Shown piece by piece: positions 22,843 to 34,371 of a stretch of DNA of 64,000 nt. A program made the position numbers and the translations under genes. The notes below the pieces were generated by a model that searched no databases, was not told where the DNA came from, and worked only from the letters and a program-made list of their open reading frames with translations. The DNA is from Lepus europaeus (Eukaryota > Chordata > Mammalia > Lagomorpha > Leporidae): positions 40,527,468 to 40,591,467 of the forward strand of contig NC_084838.1 in assembly GCF_033115175.1 (NCBI RefSeq). The letters are read 5' to 3'. Numbering within the stretch: the first letter of the stretch is position 1; each line of letters starts with the position of its first letter.

Positions 22843-23172
22843 CCCCCCCCCTTTTTTTTTTTTTTTTGACAGGCAGAGTTAGACAGTGAGAGACATAAAG
22901 GTCTTCCTTCCGTTGGTTCACCCCCCAAAATGGCCGCTACGGCCAGTGCACTGCGCCAGTCCGAAGCCAGGAGCCAGGTGCTTCCTCCTGGTCTGCCATG
23001 TGGGTGCAGGGCCCAAGTACTTGGGCCATCCTCCACTGCACTCTCGGGCCACAGCAGAGAGCTGGACTGGAAGAGGTGCAACCGGGACAGAATCCGGCGC
23101 CCCAACCAGGACTAGAACCTGGGGTGCCGGCACTGCAGGCAGAGGATTAGCCTATTGAGCCGCATCGCTGGC
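22843..23172 (-). repeat. CSINE, young, C-run next to poly(T)
   Basis: CTGAAGTATTC duplicated at 22832-22842 and 23173-23183. An unusual C(10) run precedes the poly(T). Confidence 0.94.
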
Positions 23173-23379
23173 CTGAAGTATTCACTTTTAACATAATGTT
23201 TAGATCCCTCCCCCAGTCTGGGCCTTTAATAACTTCTATATGCATGTATTTCTGATGAAAACTCCCTTAATGCAGTATTCCTCAACTTTGTCTTTATATT
23301 AGATCATTTGGAAGTTTTACCCTTACTAAAAAATGATTTAACCTGTTTTATCACTTTAAAAATGGCACTATACAGAAAA

Positions 23380-24650
23380 ATGCATAAAACTAGAATGTGT
23401 ACAGTATAAAGAACAAGCACTATCTATCCAGATCAAGAAATAGAACACAGCAGCACCCCACACGCCCCGCTGTGTAACTTGCTTTTGTACTGACTTTATG
23501 CTAGTCACTTTCTTGTTCTTTGTTAGTTTTACCACCTATTTATTCATCCCTAAATCATATAACTATTGTATGAATAGAGCCACACTGTACATATTCTTTT
23601 GTGTCTTGCTTCTTTTGTTCAACATTATGCTTTTGAGTTCCATTTATGTTTTTGCATATGGTTGTTATTCCGTTCATTTTTATTTGCTGCATTGGAGCAT
23701 ACTGCAATTTATCATTCTCTTATTGATGGGCTGTTGGAATTTTATCCACTTGGGGGCTATTCTGAACAATGTAACTCTGAGTGTCCTTATCTTATACATG
23801 TATTTCAGTACAGAGCACATGGGTTCTCACTGGGGTGAAGGACATGCATATCTTCAACTTCACTAAATGTCAGCTGTTTTCCAAAGTGGTGTACACTCCT
23901 TCTAGTAGTATGTGGCTGATCCCATTGCTCTTTGTCTCACTAGAACTTTCTATTGAAGATTTTTGAAAATTTATATTTTATTATTATACTTCTTTGTGGT
24001 TTTAATTTGCATTTCCCTGAATGAGTATGAAATTGCATATCTTCTCTTATTTTTAACTTATCATTTGGATTTTCTCTTTTGGGAACTCCAGGTTGGGTCC
24101 TTTGCTTATTTGGAGGTTGTCTTTTTATTCCTCACCAATTTGTGTATTCTGGATATGAGTCTTTTTCTTTTTTTTAAGATTTATTTATTTGAAAGGCAGA
24201 GTAACAGAAAGAAAGGGAGATACAGAGAGAGAGAGATCTTCCATTTGTTGCTTCACTTCTCAAATGTCCTAAATGACTGGGGCTAGGCAGGCTGAAGCTA
24301 GGAGCCTGGAACTCCATCCTGGTCTTCCATGTGAATACAGGGGCCCAAGTACCCAGGCCATCTTCTGCTACTTTCCCAAGTGCCAAGGAGGGCAGGGAGC
24401 TGGATCAAAAGTGGAGCAGCCAGGACTCAAGCTGGTGCCCGTTTAAGATGCTGGCATTGCAAGTGGCAGCCTAATCTGCTCTGCCAAAGCGCTTCCCCAG
24501 ATATGAGTCTTGTCAGTCATTTGTCTCATAAACGTATTGTTTCATTCTGTGGCCTATCTTCCCAGTTTTATCATTATGTCTTTAAATGCTTGAATCCTCA
24601 TATTAGATCAGGATCTGTCGGGTGATGCCCAGGCATGGATTTATTATCTT
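23380..24650. mobile_element. Old L1-like 3'-end sequence
   Basis: Motifs such as AGATCAAGAAATAGAACAC, CAACATTATGCTTTTGAGTT and TTTCCAAAGTGGTGTACACT resemble ancient L1 3' ends. A CSINE (24164-24499) with a clean target duplication is nested. There is no coding potential. Confidence 0.45.
24164..24499 (-). repeat. CSINE in an L1-like relic
   Basis: GATATGAGTCTT at 24152-24163 and 24500-24511. Confidence 0.93.
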
Positions 24651-25240
24651 ACATTTAAATACAGTTCATGAACCATAAAATTCACTTTCTTAAAGAGTTA
24701 TATTCAGTGCTTTTAATAGTATATTCATAAAATTGTGCAGCCATTGCTGTTAATTCCAGAAAATTTTTATCACCCCAAAATGAATACCTGTACCTATCAT
24801 TAGTCACTCCCTGTTTTTCCTGCCCCAGTATGACCACTAATTTCTATTTTTATAGATTTGCTTGTTCTGGCCACATAAACGGAATCATACAATATGCTAC
24901 TTTTGTCTCTGGCTTCTTTAATTTAGCATAATATTTTCAGGTTTATCTGTGTTGCAGCATGTAACAGTATTTCATTCCTTTTTATGGAGGAATAGTATTA
25001 TGTTGTATGGATAATACCACATTTTATTTGTCCATTCATTAGTTGATGGACATTTGAGTTGTTTTTATGTTTTGGCCATTATGAATAATCTTGCTATGAA
25101 CATTCCTGGGTAAGTTTTTTTTTGTGGATATATGTTTTCAGTTTTCTTGGATCTGTACCTAGGAATAGAACTCCTGGATCATACTCTGAAAATTTGCCAC
25201 ACTGTTTTCCAAAGTGACTGTACCATTTTATTTTCTTATC
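24651..25240. mobile_element. Second old L1-like 3'-end sequence
   Basis: Contains AATTGTGCAGCCATTGCTGT, GCCACATAAACGGAATCAT and TTTCCAAAGTGACTGTACCA, parallel in content to the preceding element and probably a separate insertion or a duplicate. Confidence 0.45.
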
Positions 25241-25328
25241 AAAAAGTAAATAAGAGGGCAGCTATTTCAAAAGCCCTCCAGATGATTCTGACCTGCTGCC
25301 CTCGTAGTCATTTGGAGGCAGTCTAGAT

Positions 25329-25840
25329 GGTTGGCTTAGGGAAACAGAATAGGCAAATAATTGGCCTCTGCTGGTGACCTGCTGTCATAACTGCCTCTTG
25401 ACAAGAAACAGCCCTTATCAGCAAATAAGTAGGCAAACCCCAACTATCTCCTTGCACTGAGCAGATAAACAAAAACAAGGTTTTACCAGCTTGAGCAGCC
25501 ATCTTGCCTGCTGACCAACTTTGGCTTCATTATAGTAGTAAAAAATACACCTCTTGAGACTCAGGCTAATGAAACATACAGTGTATTTTAGAGCATGTTA
25601 TCCTAATTGTGCCTGTTCAAACAAAGACCTACCCTGAACATGGTAAAGGGTTTCGCCCAAAGTTTGGAATCTACCTCAGCTCCTGGGCACTGCAGCAAGT
25701 CATCTTTCCAATGCTGACCACACTCTGACTAATGTGTACTTTACCTGTCAATAAATTCTGTCTTCTTACCAGCCTTTGTCTTTGAATTCCCATCTTTGAA
25801 TTCTTTCCTGTGTTAATGATAAGAACCTGAACCTCCTAAG
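25329..25840 (+). mobile_element. Possible solo retroviral LTR (old)
   Basis: A SINE-free block of about 0.5 kb, running from a TGG start to ...AAGACACC. AATAAA near 25751 is followed by TTCTGTCTTCTTACCAG and a CT-rich end, as in the R/U5 part of an LTR. No second LTR, primer site or viral reading frame is visible. Tentative. Confidence 0.35.
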
Positions 25841-26109
25841 ACACCCAACAATTCTACTACATCCAGCTAGCCCAGCTAGAATAAAGACGAGATTAGGACA
25901 GGCCAGGTACCTGACAAGACTTTCCGTTTGTATTGCTTCATAGTACATCCCTCCAGGGAGAAGTTTGTGAACCTTCGACCGAGCTCAAGGGTCAAGGCAG
26001 GCTGTCAGGTCCATTAATGTAAAAATGCCTTCAGTGGGCACCAGAATTAAAGTCTGTTTAGCTGACTGTACCCTTGATCTGTCCTGCCTCCCTTCTCACC
26101 AGGTTGTAA

Positions 26110-26330
26110 TAATAAATTGCAGATGTTTACCAAGCACTTAACTATTTCCCAGATGCAGTGCTAGAAATGAATTATCCCATTTAATCATCAAAAAATCATG
26201 ATAAGGTAAATGTAGCAAGCCTTATCTTACAGATGAGAAAATGGGCTAAACTTAAATGACAACCAAAGATCATGTAGCTCACGACTGAATAGTTAAATTC
26301 TAGTTTGGATTATTCTCACTCTAAAGCTTA
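26110..26330 (+). repeat. MIR-like fragment
   Basis: ACCAAGCACTTAACTATTTC, CCCATTTAATCATC and CTTACAGATGAGAAAATGG are typical MIR-core phrases. Confidence 0.55.
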
Positions 26331-26511
26331 TATCCTTTTCACTGTACTAAACTACCCATAGTATATGGCTAGAAATCACTTTTTCTTCATTAATTCGATG
26401 AACTAATATGTTTATAGTCATATCTTCCATGATTGTTTGCTTAAAATTTGGTATTTAAAGGTGCTGTGTTTGAAATTCAGACAGCAGTGTTTATGGGAAA
26501 TTTTTCTGTTG

Positions 26512-26905
26512 TTTTTTTTTCTTTTTTTAAGTCTTATTCTTTTTTTATTTTTATTTTTTATTTTTTTTAAATTTTTTTTTTATTTTTATTTTTGACAGAG
26601 TGGACAGTAGAGGGAGACAGAGAGAAAGGTCTTCCTTTTTGCCGTTGGTTCACCCTCCAATGGCCGCTGCGGTAGGCGCGCTGCGGCCGGCGCACCGCGC
26701 TGTTCCGATGGCAAGAGCCAGGTGCTTCTCCTGGTCTCGCATGGGGTGCAGGGCCCAAGCACTTGGGCCATCCTCCACTGCACTCCCTGGCCACAGCAGA
26801 GAGCTGGCCTGGAAGAGGGGCAACCGGTGCCATGACCGGGACTAGAACCCGGTGTGCCGGCGCCGCAAGGTGAAAGATTAGCCTATTGAGCCAAGGCGCC
26901 GGCCT
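26512..26905 (-). repeat. CSINE, young, very long T-rich end
   Basis: About 85 bases of T-rich sequence, then GACAGAGTGGACAGTAGAGG to GCCAAGGCGCCGGCC. Confidence 0.92.
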
Positions 26906-27090
26906 GTCTGTTGGTTTTTCAAAACTAAGCATTAGACTAGGGTGTGTGAAGTGGCAGGGTGTCCCACCATGGGCATATATCTTTTTATAACAGCTTCTTT
27001 TTCCTAAAATAAGAAAATTTTGCCTAAGGGTTGGGACCTGATGTCTCTGTGATTCTGATTCCTGGGTTCTGAGATCCAAAACCCAATGAT

Positions 27091-27441
27091 AGGGGCCAGC
27101 GCCGTGGCGCAGTACGTTAATCCTCTGCCTGCAGCGCCAGCATGCCATATGGGCACCAGTTCAAGTCCCAGCTGCTTCTCTTCCCATCCAGCTCCCTGCT
27201 ATGACCTGGGAAAGCAGTAGAAGATGGCCCAAGTCCTTAGGCCCCTGCACCCATTGGGAGACACGGAAGAAGCTCCTGGCTCCTGGCTTTGGATCGGCAT
27301 AGGTCCGGGCATTGCGGCCATCTGGAGAGTGAACAAGCAGTTGGAAGACCTCTCCCTCTCTCTGTCTGTAACCCTCTCTCTGTAACTCTACCTCTCAAAT
27401 AAATAAATAAATAAAAATCTTAAAAAAAAACAAAAAAAACA
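27091..27441 (+). repeat. CSINE
   Basis: GGGGCCAGCGCCGTGGCGCA to AAATAAATAAATAAATAAAA with an extra AAAACAAAAAAAA. Confidence 0.92.
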
Positions 27442-27721
27442 CGATGGCACCTGAATGTATCTGTTTTATATGGTTGCTTTCTAGTTCCTGAAAAGCCAGG
27501 TTGGAGACATGTTGAAGGAGCTCCCCTGAGACTGTGACCATTCTTAAACTGTCCAGAGTTTTCTCCATTGTAGAGTTGAAAGGAAATTGTTTTACAGAAA
27601 CCTATTTGCTATGGTCCTTTGACCCCTACTATTTCCCTCAGGCAGACCTTCATTGGCCTGAAGTGTCAGGCAAGTTTGGACTTCATAATTTCTTAGTTTC
27701 TGGAGATTTGACCAATTTTTT

Positions 27722-27988
27722 TAAAGATTTATTTATTTATTTGAAAGGCAGAGTTACAGAAAGAGAAAGAATTTTTATGGTTTATGAACTATATTTAAAT
27801 GTAAAATAATAAACCCATGCCTTCTATCTGCTGGTTCACTCCCCAAATGGCTGCCAACGGCTGGAGCTGATCCAGGCCAAAGCCAGGAGCTTCATCTCGA
27901 TCTCCCATTTGGTAGACAGGGGCTCAGACATTTGGGCCATGTTCTGCTTTCTCAGGTCCATCAAAGAGCTGGATCAGAAGTGGAGCAG
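27722..27988 (-). repeat. Old CSINE, first part (split by 1.28-kb insertion)
   Basis: AAAGATTTATTTATTTATTT to GATCAGAAGTGGAGCAG. About 50 bp of foreign AT-rich sequence (around 27771-27820) interrupts its CT region. Confidence 0.88.
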
Positions 27989-28310
27989 GCCAGCGCCATG
28001 GCTCAATAGGCTAATCCTCCACCTGCGGCACCGGCACCCGGGTTCTAGTCCCGGTCGGGGCGCCGGATTCTGTCCCAGTTGCCCCTCTTCCAGTCCAGCT
28101 CTCTGCTGTAGCCCAGGAGTGCAGTGGAGGATGGCCCAAGTGCTTGGGCCCTGCACCCACATGAGAGACCAGGAGAAGCACCTGGCTCCTGGCTTTGGAT
28201 CAGCGCGGTGTGCCGGCCACAGCGGCCATTGGGGGATGAACCAATGAAAAAGGAAGACCTTTCTCTCTGTCTCTCTCTCTTACTGTCCACTCTGCCTGTC
28301 AAAAAAAAAA
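27989..28310 (+). repeat. CSINE at the head of the composite retro-insertion
   Basis: GCCAGCGCCATGGCTCAATA to TGTCAAAAAAAAAAAATAAT. Its 5' end coincides with the target-duplication boundary and it lacks a duplication of its own. Confidence 0.92.
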
Positions 28311-28430
28311 AATAATAAGATTCTTCCCTCTCTCCCTCCCTTTCTCCCTCTTTTCCTTTCTACTTCCTCTCTTTCCCTCTCTCCCTCTTCCTCTGTCTCC
28401 CTCTCTCCACCCTCTCCCCCTTCCAAACAA
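28311..28430. repeat. Pyrimidine-rich low-complexity tract
   Basis: About 110 bases of almost pure C/T (CCCTCTCTCCCT-like) ending CCAAACAAATAAACAG, which resembles the expanded CT region and tail of a (+) CSINE. Confidence 0.7.
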
Positions 28431-28553
28431 ATAAACAGACATTAGAAAACACCGTAAATGTTAAGTGCTTAACAACAAGTGCATACTCCTTTCTAAGCAA
28501 CTCAACTTTGCCGTGATTCAGGCCTTCTTCTGAGGAGACAGCCCCTTACCTTA

Positions 28554-28658
28554 ATGAGTGACGAAGAAGAGCCACCAGACAGTCCCTTTGAGGAACAGGA
28601 CTTTGGTGAGCCAAGGGCATATGATGCAGATTTCAAGGGGCCTGTTGCCGACAGGTAG
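28554..28658 (+). pseudogene. SLC44A5-like N-terminal fragment (retrocopy piece)
   Basis: A 34-codon frame, [17 protein letters not shown]... ending GPVADR then TAG. It resembles the cytosolic N-terminus of choline transporter-like protein 5 (SLC44A5): 23 of 34 positions by my count against the human sequence from memory, including DFGxPRxYDxDFKGPVAxR. After it the sequence passes straight into an antisense CSINE (from about 28650), so none of the transmembrane part is present. About 110 bp upstream may be its leader. It cannot encode a transporter. Homology rests on memory of the human protein. Confidence 0.65.
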
Positions 28659-28957
28659 AGTTACAGACAGACAGAGAGACAGAAAGGTCTTCCTTCCATT
28701 GGTTCACTCCCCTAATGGCTGCTACGGCCGGCGCTGCACCGATCCAAAGCCAGGAGCTGCGTACTTCCTCCCTGTCTCCCATGAGGGTGCAGAGACCAGA
28801 GCACTTGGGCCACCCTCCACTGCCCTCCCGGGCCACAGCAGAGAGCTGGACTTGAAGAGGAGCAACTGGGACTAGTACCCAGCACCCCAACCAGGACTAG
28901 AACCCGGGGTACTGGCGCCGCAGGTGGAGGATTAGCCAAGTGAGCCACGGTGCTTGC
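28650..28957 (-). repeat. CSINE fused to the SLC44A5-like frame
   Basis: GACAGGTAGAGTTACAGACA to GAGCCACGGTGCTTGC. There is no poly(T) on the left and no target duplication. Confidence 0.9.
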
Positions 28958-29270
28958 TAATCATTGTGAATTTGTTTCAAACTGGAAGTTTCCTTCTGTT
29001 TATGTGATAAATGTCTTCAGGAAACAATTCTCTTATGTTGGCAAAGAAATGCCTTTGAAATTTGTTTTAGTAATTTGTTCTTTACTCTTCATATAATTCT
29101 TTTTATCAGACACACTAAAAAGTAAAACTTAGCATCAGTGCTAAAATTTGAAGGGAAATTGGTGTCATTTGCTCAAAAGTAAAAGTAAAAAGAATCACAC
29201 AACAGTTACATATATCCGATTTCTTCATGTTTCCTTCCTGAGGAAAAAAAAAAAGATTAAAAAAAAAAAA

Positions 29271-29372
29271 AAGTGGAGCAGCAAGGATCCAAACCAGTGC
29301 CAGTGCCAATATGGGATGCTAGCATCCATTGCAGGCAGCAGCTTAACCTGCTGCACCACAATGTAGGGCCCA
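29271..29372 (-). repeat. Old CSINE, second part
   Basis: AAGTGGAGCAGCAAGGATCC to GCACCACAATGTAGGGCCC, the exact continuation of 27722-27988. Confidence 0.88.
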
Positions 29373-29689
29373 AGATTAAACCAATTAAATGAGAAAGAAA
29401 CAAACACCAAAAGGAAATTCCTTCTCCTTGGCTTTGGGCCATAATTGTGCTAATTGGCAGTCTGGTATCAAGTCAACCCCTCTATTCTGGAAGAGTTTAT
29501 GACACTGTCTTATCCAAAAATACGGTCCCAAAAAACAGAAGTTTCTTGTTATTCCATGATATATTGTTGTATTGCCACTGATACCCTCAGTCTACAATAT
29601 AAACAGTGTTGTACAAGCAGTACCCAGCTGAGATGGAGTTGGAAAGTTAGTTTAAATTACGGATATCTGACGTAGTTACCCTCATAAAC

Positions 29690-29935
29690 ATTTAGTGGCT
29701 TGAAACAACAGCACTTGCTAACTCAGGTGTCACTGTTGGCATCACTTATGTGTTTGCTCAAGTGTCATCTTCAATTGTTAACTCTCTCAAATCACCCTCA
29801 GTCTTGCTCAGACATGGCCACTTGCCTGCATAGATGGCAGCTTTATTTTTCACACCTAATTGTCCTTCCTCCAGGAAATGTTTCCTTCTAGTATTTGTTT
29901 ATTTGTTCTTGCCAATGCAGTTACCAGGACTTTCC
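29690..29935. mobile_element. L2-like relic
   Basis: Contains GCTCAAGTGTCATCTTCAA followed by an L2-type CACC/CCTCAG stretch and ATTTGTTTATTTGTTC at its end. Low certainty. Confidence 0.35.
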
Positions 29936-29987
29936 TGTCTTTCCAGAGGACTCACTGCCTCATCACATTTCCCAGATTTGAAATCAA

Positions 29988-30313
29988 TTTTTTTTTTTTG
30001 ACAGGCAGAGTGGATAGTGAGAGAGACAGAGAGAAAGGTCTTCCTTTTTGCCATTGGTTCACCCTCCAATGGCCGCTGCAGCCGGCACATCTCGCTGATC
30101 CAAAGCCAGGAGCCAGGTGCTTCTCCTGGTCTCCCATGCGGGTGCAGGGCCCAAGCACTTGGGCCATCCTCCACTGCCTTCCCGGGCCATAGCAGAGAGC
30201 TGGCCTGGAAGAGGGGCAACCGGGATAGAATCCGGTGCCCCAACCGGGACTAGAACCTGGTGTGCTGGCGCCACAAGGCAGAGGATTAGCCTGTTAAGCC
30301 ATGGCGCCGGCCA
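29988..30313 (-). repeat. CSINE, young
   Basis: TGAAATCAA at 29979-29987 and 30314-30322. Confidence 0.94.
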
Positions 30314-30394
30314 TGAAATCAAGATTTTGTTTGTCAGGCAGTTAATGGGCATTTTCTTTTTCAGTAGCAAGGATTTGTAGAGTTCTAAGCCATT

Positions 30395-31080
30395 CTTTTA
30401 TTTAATAAATTTTCATAGGTACAGCTTTTGGAAAATAGCAGTTCTTCCTCCCCATACTCGCACTCCCACCTCCACTCCTGTCCCACCTCCTACTCCCTCT
30501 CCCATCCCATTCTTCATTAAGTTTCATTTTAAATTATCTTTATATACAGAAGATCAACTTTATACTAAGTAAAGATTTCAACAGTTTGCACCCACACACA
30601 CAAAGTATAAAGTAATATTTGAAGACAAGTTTTATCATTAATTCTCATAGTACAACTCATAAAGGATAGAGGTCCAACATGGGAAGCAAGTGCACAGTGA
30701 TTCCTGTTGTTGATTTAACAATTGACACTCTTATTTATGACATCAGTGATCACCCAAGGCTCTTGTCATGAGCTGCCAAGGCTATGGAAGCCTTTTGAGT
30801 CCACAAACTCTGACATTATTTAGACAGGGCCATAATAAAACTGAAAGTTCTCTCCTCCCTTCAGAGAAAGGTACCTCTTTCTTTGATGGTCCCTTCTTTC
30901 CACTGGATCTTACTCACAGAGGTCTTTCATGTAGGCCATTTTTTGCCAGAGTGTCTTGGCTTTCCATTCCTGAAATGCTCTCATGGGCTTTTTTAGCCAG
31001 ATCCGAATGCCTTAAGGGCCGATTCTGAGGCCAGAGTGCTGTTTAGGGTGTTTGTCAACCTATGAGCTTGCTGTGTAGCC
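30395..31080 (-). mobile_element. Lagomorph L1 3' end (antisense)
   Basis: Begins TTTCATAGGTACAGCTTTTG and runs through blocks I recognise from rabbit L1 3' untranslated regions (TTGCACCCACACACACAAAG, GTCATGAGCTGCCAAGGCTA, AGCCAGATCCGAATGCCTTA). No L1 ORF is present, so it is 5' truncated. The outer boundary near 31080 is uncertain; sequence to 31410 is unassigned. Confidence 0.6.
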
Positions 31081-31410
31081 TGCCTGAGCCATTATTATAG
31101 ACATTTTAGATAACCTTAGGTATCCATTTGTTCATTGCCTTGAATGTGATTAGTAACAGGCCCACACAAGAGTTTCTCCTAGATGGGCCTCAGGGGTATG
31201 CAGATAATAGAGACTTTATACACAGTGGCATACTGCTGCAGCGTTCTTGGCCTTTTGGTATTTATGCAGGAAATCTTAGGTATTAAAGCCTTGCAACCAG
31301 AGGGAGCTGGGTGTCAGTACCATGTATCTTTAAGCATATCCTTTATCTTTCTGAACCTGAAACATGTGAATGATAATAGATAATTGGAGATGACAGAAGG
31401 ACATGAGATA

Positions 31411-31620
31411 GGCCAGCACCATGGCTCACTAGGCTAATCCTCCGCCTGCGGCACCGACACCCCGGGTTCTAGTCCCAGTTGGGGTGCTGGTTCTGTCCCG
31501 GTTGCTGCTCTTCCAGTCCAACTCTCTGCTGTGGCCCAGGAGGGCAGTGGAGGATGGCCCAAGAGCTTGGGCCCTGCACCCGCATGGGAGACCAGGAGAA
31601 GCACCTGGCTCCTGGCTTCA
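31411..31620 (+). repeat. CSINE, 3'-truncated
   Basis: Young-type head and body end abruptly at GGCTCCTGGCTTCA, followed by ACAACATGCT; no CT region or A-tail. Unusual for a SINE, so probably a later deletion. Confidence 0.9.
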
Positions 31621-32853
31621 ACAACATGCTGTTCATGTATTGGATGATCTAGCTTTATAAATTAGCAAGTTCTCTTTACAAACAGATTTATCATTTAGTC
31701 TCTTTAAATTTTTGGTGAGCTGTTTACACTTATTCTAAAGTTTGATTTTAAGTCTCATATAATCTTTAGAAACATAGCTATTAGACTGTGGAAGAATTTA
31801 TTTTTAGTTAAATTATAAAGAAAACCACCTGCCCCTACTTGAAATGATATTTTATGGCCTCTTTTTGAAGTTTGACCCTCAACTTTTAGGTACTTGATTT
31901 GGAAACTATGTTCAATATGATATCAATTAAAATTCTGAGAGATTGGGAAAAAAGACAGGATTTCCTTCCTCTTAATTCCACTCCAAAATAAATGAATTCA
32001 TCATAAGTGCCCCACGGTGTAGTAGAAACAACATGGAATCAGACATACCAGATGTGGAATTTGGCTCTGCCATACAACAGACTAAGCAGATCAGCCGCTG
32101 GATTTGTTCCTCAGCTGTAACCTGGTGATAATCATACTTAGTCAGCACCTCAGGCTGTTGGGGGGATTCTAACAGATAATGTTTTTAAAGTCCTTCACCT
32201 TTTTAATTCTTAGTAATTGAGATTCCTCCCCCTGTCCAAAATCAGGGCAGTATGTTCAAATATGGCTTCCCCTCCCCCTTCCCTCATGCTTTGGATGCCA
32301 GAGGAGCCCCAGTTAGTCTGCTCCCAGTTGGAGTGGAGGGAGGACTGTTCTCAAGGGAAATCATGGGCTCATAGTAATTACAGTAACTCGTCACTTCCAT
32401 GTTTCTATACCTCATGCCTGGCCCCCTTTATGACTACATCCTGGGTGAACAGGTGGATGTGATCAGTCATTCCATGATGCACATTTCTGTCCTTTGCTTC
32501 AGTTACTAAGATAGATGGGTATTACGAGACCTTGCTTGGAGCCCAGTTATGCCCTGGGGATTTTTAGTTAGTCTAAATCCATCAAAGATATTAAAACGAG
32601 TATATGAGATCAAGAAGTAAATTAGCTCTTGAGCTTTTGAATGTTCTCTGACAAGATTAGTATTCCATATTGTTCTCATTGCCTTTGGGTACTTAGTCTA
32701 TATGATTTAGTGTTTGGGCAGCTTTCCACCTGGACAACTGTAGTGTACTGACCAAATTTTGTGCTTGATCTCTGCTGCTCTTAGCCAACTCTTAGGAACC
32801 AGAGGGTTTTGTTTGCTCCTTGGGGGAAGTCATCCTGTGGATTTTGTTTTCAG
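31621..32853. other. KIF24 intron, unique apart from a MIR-like piece
   Basis: No SINE insertion in 1.2 kb before the switch I exon; otherwise unassigned. The stretch 32976-34139 around the switch II exon is likewise SINE-free. Confidence 0.5.
31995..32190 (+). repeat. MIR-like fragment
   Basis: From CACGGTGTAGTAGAAACAAC through GGCTCTGCCATACAACAGAC to GGGGGGATTCTAACAGATAA, matching the 5' tRNA-like to 3' order of MIR. Confidence 0.6.
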
Positions 32854-32975
32854 GCGATCTTAAAGGGCAGCAAGGAGCGCAGCACTGGAGCCACTGGAGT
32901 TAATGCAGACTCCTCTCGTTCCCATGCTATCATCCAAATTCAGATCAAAGATTCAGCCAAGAGGACATTTGGCAG
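32854..32975 (+). CDS. KIF24: KIF24 exon: switch I
   Basis: Acceptor TTTTCAG/GCGATC, donor GGCAG/GTAAGC. It encodes AILKGSKERSTGATGVNADSS..., containing the kinesin switch I signature NxxSSRSH (NADSSRSH at 32902-32925), which senses the ATP gamma-phosphate. It continues into AIIQIQIKDSAKRTFG and leaves in phase 2 with AG. The start codon of this exon reads GCG (Ala). Confidence 0.96.
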
Positions 32976-33710
32976 GTAAGCTGGAAATATGCAGGGAATT
33001 GCATTGTCTGCCTTTCCTTAGTATGACTTTGAAATATGTGTTGTCAACAACAGAACACCCTCCCACTATAGAATTTTTCATTGCAGGGATACAGAGTTGA
33101 GTTGTTAGCCCTGAAATAAATCATTGTACTAAAGTGCCATCAGTTGATTAACCATGAAGTAATGACCTATTGTTGGTCAACCCTAAGTTATTAGAAGGGA
33201 CATTGATTGCTTCTAACATAAAACACAGTATCAGCAGAGAAACAGCAGAAAATGCATCTTAGAGAGCTCACAGGCCATAAAGAAAGGGGGAGGGGCAGTT
33301 ATTAATCCATTCTTCCTGAAAGAAGCTGTGAGACAATTGGGTACATCCATCGCCTCTCTAGTGCTATCTTAGCAACTCTCTGCCACACTGATGGATGAGC
33401 CTATCTCACCTTTGAGTAATGAGTCTCTCTCTTGCTTTCTTTCTTTTTTCTTAAACTGGAAAGTAGCCCACGAAAGTTTGTATTTCATTATCTAAGTGGT
33501 CACATAAGTGATTTGCATCGTGCTCATTTGGCCTTACAGAAAAGAATATTTTGTTAATTTCACTCATTCTTTCTCACATGGTTAAAGCCAATGGAAGTAC
33601 CCGCGTGAACAGTTCCAACAGCAGCTGACAGATCAGAATCTTGTGATGCTTTTGGAATGCTGAGAGTAATGTTTTTTCTTTCCTGAGGATGAGCCAGTAT
33701 TTCTTCCTGA

Positions 33711-33896
<186 letters not shown>

Positions 33897-34371
33897 TAAA
33901 ATTCCTTCTGGAGAGATTTTTCCCTTTACAATCAGCCAGAGTGGGTAAAGGGAGGTGGGGAAATCAGTAGAGCAACAAATGTGCTCTTACCTGGAATTCT
34001 GGAGTTGGGGTTAGAGGGCACCCAGTCAGACTCTTGACAATTCTAGATAACTCTTTTTTTTTTTCTCCCTGCCTTCTCTTCCTGTGGTCAGTCCCCATTA
34101 GGAACAGAAGTATTTCTGCAGTTGCTAAATGGTAAACTTTCTCCCTCTCTGCAAGTTTTAAAAATTGCATTAATTTTTCAAACATACAAAAGTAGAACAA
34201 ATAGTACAATGGTCTCACATATACCTGTCTCCTAGCTTTGACAGTTATCAACATAGAAAAAAAAATTTAACCTTCTCTGTTTGAATTACTTTAAGAAAAG
34301 TCTTAGTTATCTTGTCATTTCTTCTACCAGTATTTTATTATATATCTCAGAGAAATAAGGATTCTTAATTT

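Larger units (their letters stand above)
27989..29270 (+). mobile_element. 1.28-kb composite retro-insertion with target duplication and poly(A)
   Basis: It splits an old minus-strand CSINE (27722-27988 and 29271-29372) at AAGTGGAGCAG, which is present on both sides (27978-27988 and 29271-29281). In order it contains a full (+) CSINE with A-tail (27989-28310), a pyrimidine tract, an SLC44A5-like leader plus 34 codons, a (-) CSINE without its own poly(T) or target duplication (28650-28957), 280 bp of unrecognised sequence and an A-rich end (29241-29270). The order fits a template-switched chimeric retrocopy; later insertions cannot be fully excluded. Confidence 0.6.

Noticed and set aside
25329..25840. 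Retroviral genes next to the LTR-like block
   Set aside because: No gag, pol or env-like translation was seen on either side; at most a solo LTR.
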